A DNA stretch of 64,000 bases from CAUZIZ01 sp965218775 (GTDB lineage: Bacteria > Acidobacteriota > UBA6911 > RPQK01 > JAJDTT01): the NCBI GenBank assembly GCA_965218775.1, contig CBDCLS010000004.1:1116001-1180000 (forward strand), written 5' to 3'. This document shows positions 48,312 to 57,818 of the stretch, in pieces (the first letter of the stretch is position 1; each line of letters opens with the position of its first letter). The position numbers were made by a program, and so were the translations under genes. Under the pieces are notes generated by a model. That model was given only the letters and a program-made list of their open reading frames with translations. It searched no databases and had not been told where the DNA came from.

Positions 48312-48462
48312 CTTCGCGGAGTTGGGGCTCAGATCTACACTGTTGGCCGCGAACGATTGAGCGAAACCGCAGGCCTACGTTGAGGATTTCGCGATTGAGG
48401 AGTGGCCGAAGATGGTGTGGAGATGAGATGCCAGAACGTGAAGTTATTTTTGCACGAGCCCT
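48294..48462. repeat. Palindromic repeat R5, copy 1
   Basis: Inverted ends of about 23 bp (48294-48316 and 48440-48462), both AGGG.TCGTGCAA.AATAAC. Core GCGAACGATTGAGCGAAACC and neighbouring sequence recurs inverted at 50105-50286. The glutaredoxin-like gene ends in the left arm. Confidence 0.85.
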
Positions 48463-48586
48463 GAGAGGGCGAGTAGGCAAATAGTGCAAGCCAAGAAGTC
48501 CCCTTTGGCGAAAACGTGTAAGCTGTAACCTATAATCTGGCACCAGTCGCCCGGTGAAAACCACCAGGGTCAGACTCGGAGCGAAT

Positions 48587-49129
48587 ATGAAGATCTACAC
48601 GGGTAGAGGTGACACCGGTCTGACTTCACTCTTCAGCGGGCAGCGCGTTGGAAAGGACACCCTTCGGGTCGAGGCGTATGGAACTCTAGACGAGCTGAAT
48701 TCGATTCTGGGGAGTGCGTTGGCTTTCAGCCAGAATGGTGAAGTGACCGATATCCTGAAGGATCTTCAAGACAAGCTCTTTCGCTCCGGATCCGATCTGG
48801 CTACGATCACCGGTGAGAGGGTTCGACGTCTAGGTGAGCCGGATTGGAGGGGGCTCGAAACTACGATTGATCGGTTGGAGTCCGATCTTCCCCCCTTGAA
48901 GAACTTCATACTCCCCGGTGGTTCGCCCGCAGCTTCCTTGATTCAGGTCGGACGCTCGGTATGCCGGCGAGCGGAGCGGTTGGCCGTGAGCCTGGCCAAC
49001 CAGGAAGGCGACGTCAATCCGCATCTCATTGTTTATTTGAATCGGCTTTCGGATCTGCTTTTCGTTCTGGGACGCTACGCGAATCTCAAGGAGGGTGGGC
49101 AGGAGACCATCTGGAAGGAGGAAGCTTGA
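48587..49129 (+). CDS. PduO-type cob(I)alamin adenosyltransferase
   Basis: Adenosylates cob(I)alamin to make coenzyme B12. Diagnostic features are KIYTGRGDTGLTSLF (ATP-binding P-loop-like start), DELNSILG, FILPGGSPAAS and RSVCRRAERL with LNRLSDLLFVLGRYAN. 180 residues is normal. ATG 48587 has GGAG seven bases upstream. It is translationally coupled to the DnaC-like gene by a TTGA overlap. Confidence 0.94.
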   Translation: MKIYTGRGDTGLTSLFSGQRVGKDTLRVEAYGTLDELNSILGSALAFSQNGEVTDILKDLQDKLFRSGSDLATITGERVRRLGEPDWRGLETTIDRLESDLPPLKNFILPGGSPAASLIQVGRSVCRRAERLAVSLANQEGDVNPHLIVYLNRLSDLLFVLGRYANLKEGGQETIWKEEA

Positions 49130-50106
49130 AGACTGTGGGTATCGAGGCGTGCCCAAAGTGTAGCGGCTCGGGCTGGATAGTCCATGCCGGGGCCGAAAGG
49201 GACCAGGTGGCACGTTGTCCCGAGTGCAGTTCCAAGCTTAGGATGCAGCGACTCCTGGCAAATGCCAAGATTCCGCCCCGCTACCTTTCCCGCGGCTTCG
49301 ACGTCTACTCCATTCACCACCCCCTGCAGGGGCGTGCTCTACGTCGCTCGATTGAATATGTGGAGGCTTTCCCAGCCGTCCCGCGGGGACTCCTCTTCTT
49401 GGGACCCTGCGGAGTAGGGAAGACCCACCTTGCGGTTGCCATTTTGAAGGCGGTTGTCCAAGCCAAAGAGGTTTCGGCAAGGTTCGTGGACGAGGCGGAA
49501 TTACTGCGGCGGCTCATGTATTCCTATGGCCCCGATTCTCCCGAGACAGAAAGGGAGCTCTTGCTGCCTCTTCTTTCGGCTGACCTCGTGGTCTGGGACG
49601 ACCTCGGCACGGGCAGACCCACCGAATGGGTGGCGGAGACGATCCGGACGGTCTTGAATCACCGATACACCTACAACAAGCAGACGCTTCTGACCAGTAA
49701 CTGGGCCGTGAAGACGCAGGGAAGAAACCGCCTGGGCAAGGAATCGCTGAAGGAGCAAAGTCTCGCTGAACGGATTGGCCTGAGGTTATATTCCCGCGTT
49801 ATGGAGATGTGTGAGTTGTTGGAAATTGACGGCCCGGATGCGCGAACTGAAATTCACAAAGCTGGGCTGGATTTCCAGCAGGATCACAAGCAGGGCTCTA
49901 CGATCAGCCTTCCCCCTGGAATTCTCCGTTGTACCAAATGCGAATCACGTCAAGTCAGGCCGGTTGACTATTCCCGCCCCCGAGGCTCGGGAGAAGGCGA
50001 ACACGTTGAGATTTCCTGTCTGTGCGAGAACTGCAACGAGCACTTCCTGGCCCGCTTCTTCTCTCATAGTTCTCGGGTTGAGTATCCTGGCATCGCTGCA
50101 TCTTAG
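49126..50106 (+). CDS. DnaC/IstB-like AAA+ ATPase with terminal zinc ribbons
   Basis: Starts at TTG 49126, overlapping the pduO stop, with AAGGAGG four bases upstream. Residues 8-35 form a zinc finger (CPKC...CPEC). The AAA+ core has Walker A GPCGVGKTH, Walker B LVVWDDLGT and sensor LLTSNW, the pattern of DnaC/DnaI helicase loaders and IstB. A second ribbon (CTKC ... CLCENC) closes the protein. No transposase neighbour, so a replication or repair role is likelier than an IS helper. The terminal stop is the first bases of R5 copy 2. Confidence 0.82.
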   Translation: MKTVGIEACPKCSGSGWIVHAGAERDQVARCPECSSKLRMQRLLANAKIPPRYLSRGFDVYSIHHPLQGRALRRSIEYVEAFPAVPRGLLFLGPCGVGKTHLAVAILKAVVQAKEVSARFVDEAELLRRLMYSYGPDSPETERELLLPLLSADLVVWDDLGTGRPTEWVAETIRTVLNHRYTYNKQTLLTSNWAVKTQGRNRLGKESLKEQSLAERIGLRLYSRVMEMCELLEIDGPDARTEIHKAGLDFQQDHKQGSTISLPPGILRCTKCESRQVRPVDYSRPRGSGEGEHVEISCLCENCNEHFLARFFSHSSRVEYPGIAAS

Positions 50107-50286
50107 GGCTCGCGCAGAAATAACTTGGCATTTTGGCATCTCAGATTCACACCATCTTCGGCCGCTCCTCAATCGCGAAATCCTCAACGTAGGCCTGGCT
50201 ACGCCTGCGGTTTCGCTCAATCGTTCGCGGCCAAATCTGGCCCAAATCTGTGCGCCAATTCTCCAAGTTATTTCTGCGCGAGCCCT
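50105..50286. repeat. Palindromic repeat R5, copy 2
   Basis: Ends of about 25 bp, AGGGCTCGCGCAGAAATAAC on both strands inward. Core shared with R5 copy 1 in inverted orientation plus a 10-bp insertion. It overlaps the DnaC-like stop codon. Confidence 0.85.
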
Positions 50287-50685
50287 TAGTACCGTATTTT
50301 TGAACCAGTGTACTTAGCCCCTAACCCGCAACCTGCGATTTAAACCTGTAGCCCGACCGAGTTTCAGATGGGTCCTGCCCCGGCGTAGGATCATTCGAGA
50401 AGGAAACTTTGGCTATCTTCAGCAGCTGGATTCATGAGTATCGACCCATTGGCTTTCTTGAGTAGACTTTTTTGGCCCAGATGGATCTTTGTAGTGGGGA
50501 GTGGGCGCTACAGTACGTGCGCGTTGTTTTTTTTCAGACCCTGTGCATAGAATCGGGCGGTTGCAGCATAGGCTCATGCGGGTCGAGGTAGGAAATGTGT
50601 GGGCAGGCGTCTTTGGACTGAAGAGCAGGCGTTTGTGCGTGATCCGATGTGGATCGTAGCTCCCGTCGTTTTTGAGGAGGATTAA
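50287..50685. other. Intergenic stretch with repeat debris
   Basis: No gene seen. 50287-50315 resembles the outer bases of elements A/B (AGTACC ... GTACT) without the core, and GATCATTCGAGAAGGAAACT near 50388-50407 is a decayed match to the R1 U unit. A GGAGGATTAA SD for the next gene closes the region. Confidence 0.5.
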
Positions 50686-51918
50686 ATGTCCCAGTTTAGG
50701 TTCTCGCTGGTGCTTGGTTTGGCGGCCCTGTTTCTCACGCCCGGTTACGGAGCGATCAAAAGGCTCGATGATAGGAAAGCCTTCTCAAGTGCCTCCGTTA
50801 CGATTGACTTCGAAGGTCAGCTTGACGGTGCTGATGCCGGTAACCTGTTCGGCTCATGGCATCTTGCTTTTAAGGCGCCCCAGCCCGATGTCGTCAGGAT
50901 CCGCACCGAGTTCCTCCTGTTTTCGAATAATGTCATCCGAAATGAGGCCTCGGGAGACTCTTCAGCTGACAGACCTCTCATCATCAATTTGGGTCATCCC
51001 TTCAAACGCGTTGGGTTCGTGCTCGGAAACGGTGGGCCCGGAGTGAGTGCCACGGCGCGGGCCTTTGATGACCTGGGAAACCTCCTGGGTGCCGAGATCA
51101 TAGATGACCTGATGGAGACAACTTTTCTTGGATTGGAGGATGACGGAACCACAGGTATCTCGAAGGTCACCATTGATTATGGAGCCTCTGAAGCCGAGGA
51201 GCAGATCGACGATTTCATTTTCGACTATGGCTCTTCCCACGTGTTCAACACCTATGTTTCTCAGGTGGCCGAAGCCCTCCAACTACAGACGGTGCTTGTC
51301 GTCTCGAATCTTAGCGCCACCACGGCTGATGGCGAACTGAGACTCTTTGATACGACCGGTGCTCCCCTTTCTCTCGACCTCAGCGGCACTACCGCCAGCG
51401 TCTTTCCATTTTCGATTGAGCCGTTTGGATCATCCACCTTTAACACCAGCGGGGTTGGTCCTGCGGTGTCGGTTGGATACGCGTGCATCGAGGCCAATGC
51501 ACCGGTGGAGTCCACCGCCATATTTAGAATCTTGGATGCTGAGGGGAACGCGACCTCGGAAGCGGGAATCGGAGGATCCACCGGCAAGTACATCTCAGTG
51601 GGTGTCGTGCAGAGGCGCATCGAAGGCGACATCAACAGCGGCATAGCTGCCGTCAATATCTCCCCGGAGGCAAACAGCAGCAACATTCGGCTGCTCGATG
51701 GCAACGGAGTCGAGATCGCCTCAGACTTCGATTTTCTGGACCTGGAGGGAGGTCAGCAGAAGGCTCGGTTCTTGAACGAGATCTTTCCGGACGTCCCGGC
51801 CCAGGATCTGGATGGTACACTGGTAATCACGAGTGACAAACCACTGGCAGTCGCAATACTTCGAACCGCCGCTGGTCTTGTTATCTCCAGCCTGCCCGTA
51901 GGGAGCACACAGAAATAG
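50686..51918 (+). CDS. Secreted beta-rich protein of unknown function
   Basis: Strong SD (GAGGAGGATT) before ATG 50686 and a signal peptide ending near GYGA. Residues 25-190 resemble a PEP-CTERM-like or lectin-like beta domain (VTIDFEGQLDG; RVGFVLGNGGPG). Residues 190-405 contain two similar segments (VLVVSNLSATTADGELRLFD and AAVNISPEANSSNIRLLDGN), suggesting duplicated Ig-like folds. Acidic and Cys-poor, likely extracellular. No named family recognised. Confidence 0.75.
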   Translation: MSQFRFSLVLGLAALFLTPGYGAIKRLDDRKAFSSASVTIDFEGQLDGADAGNLFGSWHLAFKAPQPDVVRIRTEFLLFSNNVIRNEASGDSSADRPLIINLGHPFKRVGFVLGNGGPGVSATARAFDDLGNLLGAEIIDDLMETTFLGLEDDGTTGISKVTIDYGASEAEEQIDDFIFDYGSSHVFNTYVSQVAEALQLQTVLVVSNLSATTADGELRLFDTTGAPLSLDLSGTTASVFPFSIEPFGSSTFNTSGVGPAVSVGYACIEANAPVESTAIFRILDAEGNATSEAGIGGSTGKYISVGVVQRRIEGDINSGIAAVNISPEANSSNIRLLDGNGVEIASDFDFLDLEGGQQKARFLNEIFPDVPAQDLDGTLVITSDKPLAVAILRTAAGLVISSLPVGSTQK

Positions 51919-51980
51919 CGCTTCGAGAGTGGGTTGTACTTTACGATGGGTCAGCTGACTACTCCTCTGGAACGAAGGCG

Positions 51981-53330
51981 ATGAAACTCAGCTTGGGCTT
52001 GCTTCTTCGCTGCTTCAAACCGAGGTTTCGTCGACGTTGTCCATTTCACTTGAAGCTGGCGGCCCTGGTGATCTGGGGATCCATGGCTCCGGCTCAAGCA
52101 GACGAATGGGTGGGGGTCTGGAGGATTACGGCCTTCGATAACAGCCCCCGCGGCGTCACCTACCACGTCGCAATTTCAGGTGCAGAGGGGCGTAGTGTTC
52201 GAGTCTTTGACGATTCTGGAAGACCCCTGATCGTACTGAGTGCGCAGTTTGATGAGGCGAAACTGGATCTGGTTAGCACGCGAGTTGCCAGTAAGCCGCT
52301 GCCGCTGCGCCTGGAGGTGACGCACACAGAGGGTCGACTGAAAGGCAAGTGGACTCAGATCCACCCCCAATACCCTACCGGAGGACAGCTAACCGGCTCT
52401 AGAATAGGCGCACTTTCCGGCGACTGGAAGCCCTTTGAAAAGCTGCGTAAGCGCCACCAAGGACCGTTTTTGGATGCGACCACTTTGCTCTGTGAGAGTG
52501 AGAAGTGGGAGACTTTCGAGGACTTTTCCGCATTCTGGGATCAGCAGGTAGAACCGGATTTCTACATCCTGCTCCAGGATCTGCTCTATAGCGATCGAGC
52601 GGCGCCGGGAAAAAAGGAAAAGGAGCTTGGGCGTATCTTTGCTCAGGTGAATCAGCCGGGGGCAAAACTCGATTTTGTTCGGCGCTTTCCGGAGCTGGTC
52701 GAAAACGCCATCCGAGGGGTTACCGCTCAGTTTCCAGACTGGCAGCCGCGCTTCCACGTCGTCAGCGCCGCGGGCCCTTCTGCAGTCAGCACGAAGATCC
52801 TCTGGAGTCGACCTCTGGGCCCTGATGGAGGGTACAAGTGCTGCTCTGACGAAGTCGTCGAAGTGCTGGACGAAGTGTATCTTCTCTTCGATCCCTTCAG
52901 GTTGGCATCGAGGCCAGAAATGGCCCCGATCGTGGTGAAAAGGCAGATGTTTGCGGCCCTTCTGTGGCCCATCACTAGCTCGTCTATGAGCGGTGTCGGG
53001 CCCTCCCTAAGCTTGGAGATCTTTCGCCGCGGACTCGCTCTGCACCTTGCCTTGCAAAATGCAGGTCCAGGTTTTGCCTCTTTCCCGGGTGAAGGTTTCC
53101 CTCAGGGCGTAAGTCGGCTCAAACGAGACCTTTCCAAGCCATCCTCGGTAATAGGGAAAAACTATTTCCCACACAGTCTCAACTTTGCACAGGGTCTGGG
53201 ATACCGTTGGGGGCGCCATTTCGCCCGTTCCCTCTCACACCGTTTCAGCGTCAGCCAGTTGGCGAGGTTGGATGGGGCCCAGATCGGGAAAGAATGGACT
53301 CGATATCTCAGTCTTGCGCCTCGAGAGTAG
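51981..53330 (+). CDS. Exported hypothetical protein
   Basis: 449 residues with an N-terminal basic region and hydrophobic segment (LAALVIWGSMAPAQA) typical of a signal peptide. Residues 45-145 look like a lipocalin-like beta barrel (GVWRITAFDNSPRGVTYHVA ... GKWTQ). The remainder is helical with aromatic-rich motifs (FWDQQVEPDFYILLQDLLYS) and a CC pair (GYKCCSDE). No family recognised. Near the C-terminus several Trp/Arg motifs (GYRWGRHFARSLS) are distinctive. Follows the previous gene by 62 bp in the same direction. Confidence 0.7.
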   Translation: MKLSLGLLLRCFKPRFRRRCPFHLKLAALVIWGSMAPAQADEWVGVWRITAFDNSPRGVTYHVAISGAEGRSVRVFDDSGRPLIVLSAQFDEAKLDLVSTRVASKPLPLRLEVTHTEGRLKGKWTQIHPQYPTGGQLTGSRIGALSGDWKPFEKLRKRHQGPFLDATTLLCESEKWETFEDFSAFWDQQVEPDFYILLQDLLYSDRAAPGKKEKELGRIFAQVNQPGAKLDFVRRFPELVENAIRGVTAQFPDWQPRFHVVSAAGPSAVSTKILWSRPLGPDGGYKCCSDEVVEVLDEVYLLFDPFRLASRPEMAPIVVKRQMFAALLWPITSSSMSGVGPSLSLEIFRRGLALHLALQNAGPGFASFPGEGFPQGVSRLKRDLSKPSSVIGKNYFPHSLNFAQGLGYRWGRHFARSLSHRFSVSQLARLDGAQIGKEWTRYLSLAPRE

Positions 53331-53438
53331 GTGGCAGCCGGCGACCCTTGAGGATGCATCTATTGGCGCGACCTGATTGGCCGTGATAGCTGCGGTTTCC
53401 ACAGACAATTTTCCTTTTCCCGAACAGATCACAAAACC

Positions 53439-54553
53439 ATGACACTCGCACCCGTTCAACTCACTCAAGAGCTTGTCGACATCAAGTCCGTCAGCCGCTG
53501 GAGCAACCTCGAAATCTCAGCTCTGGTCGAGGAACGGATGGTCCAAAATGGGTTTGAGACCGAGCGGCTTGAGTATGTGGACGAGAACGCTGAGAAAAAG
53601 GCAAGCATCGTTGGCAAGAAGGGGAAGGGTACTGGAGGGCTGGCATTTTTTCCCACACGGATACCGTACCCGGCCAGGAGCAGGATTGGGAGGCCTTCTC
53701 CTCAACGGTGAAGGATGGACGGATCATCGGGCGTGGTAGCTGCGATATGAAGGGACCACTGGCGGCAACCATGGTTGCCGCTGCCCAGTGTGATGCCTCG
53801 CGTCTGAGGCGGCCCGTCTTGGTGATGGCCACAGCGGATGAAGAGGTGGGAGGTCAAGGAGTCAAGCAGGTGGTGGACGAATCAGAACTCCTTCGGACCA
53901 CCCAGCCCGAGTTTGGCGTCGTAGCAGAGCCGACGCGCCTCGTTCCCGTGTACGCGCATAAAGGGGGAGCGCAAGTCTTCGTCACCGCTCACGGAAAGGC
54001 TGCCCATACGAGTATGGACCTGGGGATCTCGGCGAACTTCATCATCGCCCCTTTTCTTGCCGAGATGGCCGCTCTGGCCAAGAAGGTCAGAACCGATGAG
54101 CGATTCATGAACCACGATTTCAAGCCTCCCACGAATGGCTTCAATATGGTGATGGATGACGGGGGCACTAAACAGAACGTCACTGCTGCCAAGACCGTCT
54201 GCCAGGTTTGCTTCAGGCCCATGCCCGGAGACAAGAGCCAGGAGTTGCTGGAGCTCATTACCGAGAAGGCAACGCAACACGGACTGGAAGTCCAATCACG
54301 TATGGGCATGCCCTACTACATCTCCCCGGAAGCATCGATCGTTCGGCTAGCTTGCGAAGTGACTGGAATGAAGGAGCCTCAAACCGTTCCATTCGGAACC
54401 GATGCCGTCAGAATAGGAGATGCTCTCGATCTGGTGGTCCTGGGACCCGGTGATATTGCCCAGGCTCACACAGTCGGCGAGTGGATCGCGGTGGACCAGC
54501 TTCACGAAGCTGTTAGAGTGTACACGGACATGATTGAGCACGCCTGCATGTGA
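53439..54553 (+). CDS. M20-family deacylase/peptidase (ArgE/DapE-like), one-base frame break
   Basis: Zinc-dependent amidohydrolase of the ArgE/DapE/CPG2 group. After the break the frame encodes the metal site GSCDMKGPLAATMVAA, TADEEVGGQG (catalytic Glu pair) and the dimerisation domain. The first frame ends with GGLAFF; one extra T in the six-T run at 53646-53651 would restore SHTDTVPGQEQDWEAF, containing the first metal-binding His and Asp. The whole gene is otherwise intact (about 371 codons), so a sequencing deletion in the T run is as likely as a true mutation. Substrate unknown. Confidence 0.85.
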
Positions 54554-54640
54554 CTCCAGCCGGCTTCCCTGATGCCGTCGCGCAGTCACCTTTTGGTCCC
54601 ATCAAGGTTCTTGAGCAATCCGGTCAGCATTGACGCGGTT

Positions 54641-55744
54641 TCAAACAGCCTCTTCCAGCAAGCACTCGTAGACCTGAGCGTGACCCGTTCGGTCTGAGGT
54701 GAAGACAACCCTGCGGCCATCCGGAGAAAAGCAGGGATGCGGGTGTGTGTGTTGAGGCGCGTATATCTGGACCGGACCGTCGTCATAAGGGCAGTGGGTG
54801 GTATCCCAATGGGTGCCCACATTGCTTGATCGGGAATCGCACAGTGGACGGGGCTTACCCGCTCCGTCGCTGGGATCGAAGCAGTGGAGCCCGGTGTCAG
54901 GAAAGTTCGTATCGGCAACCATCAACGAACCCTGTCGGTTGATCATCGGGTGCCAGGCGCTGAATGTAGTCACCGACCGAACGTCGCCCGAATCAATGTC
55001 AACGCCGATCACTCCATGGGGCCAGTTCACCGCCAACAGCTCACGTGACGCAGGATTCCAGGTCTCGTGCACGATCCATTCCCTGCGCTCGCTGTTGCGC
55101 CTGTAGACGAGACGGTTGTCGCTACCGTCCCGGTTGATTACCCACAACCGGTCGTCGTAAGGGCCAGCATAGCGGAGGAGGTTCGAATCGTTGGGGTGGA
55201 ACTCCGGATGTCCAATCTGATCGCGTTCGAGAATCACCTGCTGACTGCCGCTTCTGGTGTCGATCAGCACGAAGTGCGTAACGTCTCCTGTCTTAACAGG
55301 AATGGCCCACCAATCGTCGTCATAGCTGAGTGCGGTGGTGCCCATGGCGGCTGCCACCATTCCCTTCTCTCGAATCTCGGCGTCCCGAAAATCGGCTAGT
55401 TGTTCTTCCCTCAGAGAATCACAGTGGACCCTCCAGGCACCCGAGTCGTCGGTGAAATACACGTGGCGTCCGTCGTGGGAGGGGGTAATAGACCACTCGC
55501 TCAGCTTGTCATGTTGGGTCAGCTGGAGTAGCCCCTGGGAGCCCCGCATCTCGGCGAAGATCTCCGGTCGGCCAGTCCGGTGAGAGATGAAGCTCAGTCT
55601 CGTCATCTCGTCATCGTAGGCCGGGATGTAGAAGAACGGATGATGATGAATCGAGGGGTGGTTTGTCACCTGGCGGACTGCGCCATGGGCGTGTGTCTGC
55701 GCCCAGGTGCTCGATTCGGAGGGATAAACGCTTCCTTTGGCCAT
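54641..55744 (-). CDS. Oligogalacturonide lyase (PL22-like)
   Basis: A seven-bladed propeller with the PL22 C-terminal signature: AWHPMINRQGSLMVADT, HWDTTHCPYDDGPVQIYAPQ, then HTHPHPCFSPDGRRVVFTSD. In the family, His and Gln residues bind Mn2+ and Tyr/His catalyse beta-elimination of unsaturated digalacturonate, releasing a keto-uronate. No signal peptide, so cytoplasmic. It is the last gene of a minus-strand catabolic cluster with aldolase, amidohydrolase, oxidoreductase and transporter genes. Confidence 0.82.
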   Translation of the reverse strand: MAKGSVYPSESSTWAQTHAHGAVRQVTNHPSIHHHPFFYIPAYDDEMTRLSFISHRTGRPEIFAEMRGSQGLLQLTQHDKLSEWSITPSHDGRHVYFTDDSGAWRVHCDSLREEQLADFRDAEIREKGMVAAAMGTTALSYDDDWWAIPVKTGDVTHFVLIDTRSGSQQVILERDQIGHPEFHPNDSNLLRYAGPYDDRLWVINRDGSDNRLVYRRNSERREWIVHETWNPASRELLAVNWPHGVIGVDIDSGDVRSVTTFSAWHPMINRQGSLMVADTNFPDTGLHCFDPSDGAGKPRPLCDSRSSNVGTHWDTTHCPYDDGPVQIYAPQHTHPHPCFSPDGRRVVFTSDRTGHAQVYECLLEEAV

Positions 55745-55796
55745 GACCGGACGGCGGCCTGGAGCCCACCGCTACGAAGCCCTACCTCAAGGTCTA

Positions 55797-56822
55797 CTAC
55801 CCACCGTGTTGGTCCAGCCGCAGAACCGATCGCGCATTCCGGCTGAGGATTCTATCTGTATCCAGGGGCGATAAGGACATTCCATCGATTGCCGAGAGTG
55901 TCTCTCGAATGAACCCTGGTCCCTTTTCAGGGTCGAAGGGCATGTCGGAGCCGAACATCATGCGCTCGACGCCGAAGAAGGCGGTGCCGCACTCGATGGC
56001 GGCCTGCGATCCGAAGGTTGCCGTATCGGCGTAGAACCGCCGGAAGGCGTCGAGTGGTGGTTCCTGTAGGGGAGTAGCCACCGCATCTGCCAACTCGGGT
56101 GGGTTTCGGGTCCCGAGCATCTTCAGGCCGGGCCCGAAGCGACCTTCCATCATGGGAACCATCCCACCGGCATGATGGGTAATGACTACCAAATCGGGGT
56201 AGCGATCGAACAGTCCCGAGAACACCAGGCGAGCCATCGCCAGAGACGTTTCATAAGGCCATCCCAAGGCCCACCAGAGATCGTATTTCGATACTTCTTC
56301 GGTGGGATAGTCCGACCTGCCCATACCGCGGGCGGGATGAAGCCAGATCGGTTTCTTTACCTCTGCCATCGCCTCGAACAGTTGAAGGAACTCTGGCTGG
56401 TCCAAGGGTCGGCCGTCGACGTTGGTGAACACCTGGACGCCCACCGCTCCCAGTTCCCGCGTGGCACGTTCCGCCTCGGCCAGCGCTGCTTCGGGGTTGT
56501 TCATAGCCAAAGAGGCGACGAAGCCCAAGAAGCGATCCGGGTGAAGCTGGACCATCTGTGCCTGGGCATCGTTGGCGATCCGGGCAAGATCCGCTGCACC
56601 TGAGGGACCGTCCACCGCCTCGATGGGTGGGGAGGCGATACTGGGGATCTGGCGGTAACCTTCGAACTGGTCCATCACAAAGAAGCGGGCTTCGAGATCC
56701 ACCATGACCGGGATCTGTGCGGCACGCTCCAACATGTGCAGGTGCTGACCTGAACGGGCGAACACCGCATCGAGGAAAGGCTGCGGCAACCAATGACAGA
56801 AGACGTCAACTACATCGGGCAT
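55797..56822 (-). CDS. Amidohydrolase (ACMSD-like, metal-dependent TIM barrel)
   Basis: Amidohydrolase-2 family: the metal-site start is VVDVFCHWLP (His), followed by GVQVFTNVDGRPL, WLHPARG, VITHHAGGM and MFGSDMPFD near the C-terminus, the pattern of ACMSD/gamma-resorcylate decarboxylases. These enzymes decarboxylate or hydrolyse ring or keto-acid substrates. 341 residues is typical. It starts 3 bp after the aldolase stop, so it belongs to that operon. Substrate unknown. Confidence 0.87.
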   Translation of the reverse strand: MPDVVDVFCHWLPQPFLDAVFARSGQHLHMLERAAQIPVMVDLEARFFVMDQFEGYRQIPSIASPPIEAVDGPSGAADLARIANDAQAQMVQLHPDRFLGFVASLAMNNPEAALAEAERATRELGAVGVQVFTNVDGRPLDQPEFLQLFEAMAEVKKPIWLHPARGMGRSDYPTEEVSKYDLWWALGWPYETSLAMARLVFSGLFDRYPDLVVITHHAGGMVPMMEGRFGPGLKMLGTRNPPELADAVATPLQEPPLDAFRRFYADTATFGSQAAIECGTAFFGVERMMFGSDMPFDPEKGPGFIRETLSAIDGMSLSPLDTDRILSRNARSVLRLDQHGG

Positions 56823-56825
56823 TAT

Positions 56826-57791
56826 CTAGAGGGCGTGCAGACGCTGAACGCAGTCGAAGCCAATTGCCTCCAGGTCGATTCGAATCTGTTCGACCTCCTG
56901 TCCTGAGAGCGGGCGTATCGGACGTCTGAAGTGGGTGCTGGGAAATCTCCCCAGTAGCCAGCGCGCCACCTTCATGCGTTGGTGGGCCGCAGAACCGGGT
57001 TCCCCGAAGGCATACACAATGCGCGCCAGCGGCGCCGCCACCTTCTGAGCCGCCTTGGCTCTGGCCAGGTCTCCATCCAGGGCGGCGTGGACCAGCTCAA
57101 CCATCAGTTCAGGGACAAAGCCGGCGAAGCCTATCAGCGCTCCGTCACTCGCCTCCAGTAGTGTCGGTAGCAGGAACTCATCGTGGCAGGTAATGATTGA
57201 AACGCTCGGCTCGACCTTCTTGATCTGCTCGTAGTCGAACAACCAGCGGGCCATGTCGCGGGTACCCATCTTGATCGAGACGACTTGTGGGATCTGGACC
57301 ATCTCGCACATTTCGTCGAGGCTGTAACCAGCCTTGGTCCAAGCCGGGTATTGGTGGACAATGATGGGAATGTCGGCTCCTCCCGCCAGGTCCTGGAAAA
57401 AGCCGATGACGGTCTTTGAACTGCGTCCGAATCTGAGCCAGTGATGGGGAGGCATCAGCAAGATCGCATCGGCTCCGGCCTCCCGGGCTGCAAGGGCATG
57501 ATCGATCGCCTCCAGGCTTCCCTCAGCGGAAACCCCTGAGATGACCTTAATATTGGGAGTATGCTCTCGGGCGGCCTCAGCCACGAGGGACGTTACCTGT
57601 GCCCGCTCCTGGGGACGTAGCGACATCACTTCTCCGGTGTGCCCGTTGCAGGTTACGCCTTTGATACCCGGGACGCCCGCCACCTCCGCGATGTAGGAAC
57701 GGAGTCCTTCTTCGTCGATCGATTCGTCTTCATGGAAGGGACAGAGAGTCGCGGCGAAGACCCCTGCCCAGGGATGGTCGTGCCAACTCAT
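56826..57791 (-). CDS. DapA-family (dihydrodipicolinate synthase-like) aldolase
   Basis: N-acetylneuraminate lyase/DHDPS superfamily TIM barrel. Motifs are FAATLCPFHEDESIDEEGL, CNGHTGEVMSLRPQER, VISGVSAEGSLEAI, IIVHQYPAW (catalytic Tyr) and SIKMGTRD (Schiff-base Lys). The start is set at 57791, where AAGGAG precedes the ATG; 57815 has no site. The neighbours point to catabolic cleavage or dehydration of a keto-sugar acid rather than lysine synthesis. Confidence 0.87.
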   Translation of the reverse strand: MSWHDHPWAGVFAATLCPFHEDESIDEEGLRSYIAEVAGVPGIKGVTCNGHTGEVMSLRPQERAQVTSLVAEAAREHTPNIKVISGVSAEGSLEAIDHALAAREAGADAILLMPPHHWLRFGRSSKTVIGFFQDLAGGADIPIIVHQYPAWTKAGYSLDEMCEMVQIPQVVSIKMGTRDMARWLFDYEQIKKVEPSVSIITCHDEFLLPTLLEASDGALIGFAGFVPELMVELVHAALDGDLARAKAAQKVAAPLARIVYAFGEPGSAAHQRMKVARWLLGRFPSTHFRRPIRPLSGQEVEQIRIDLEAIGFDCVQRLHAL

Positions 57792-57818
57792 GTGGTTCGT
57801 CTCCTTCAGATCCAATAT

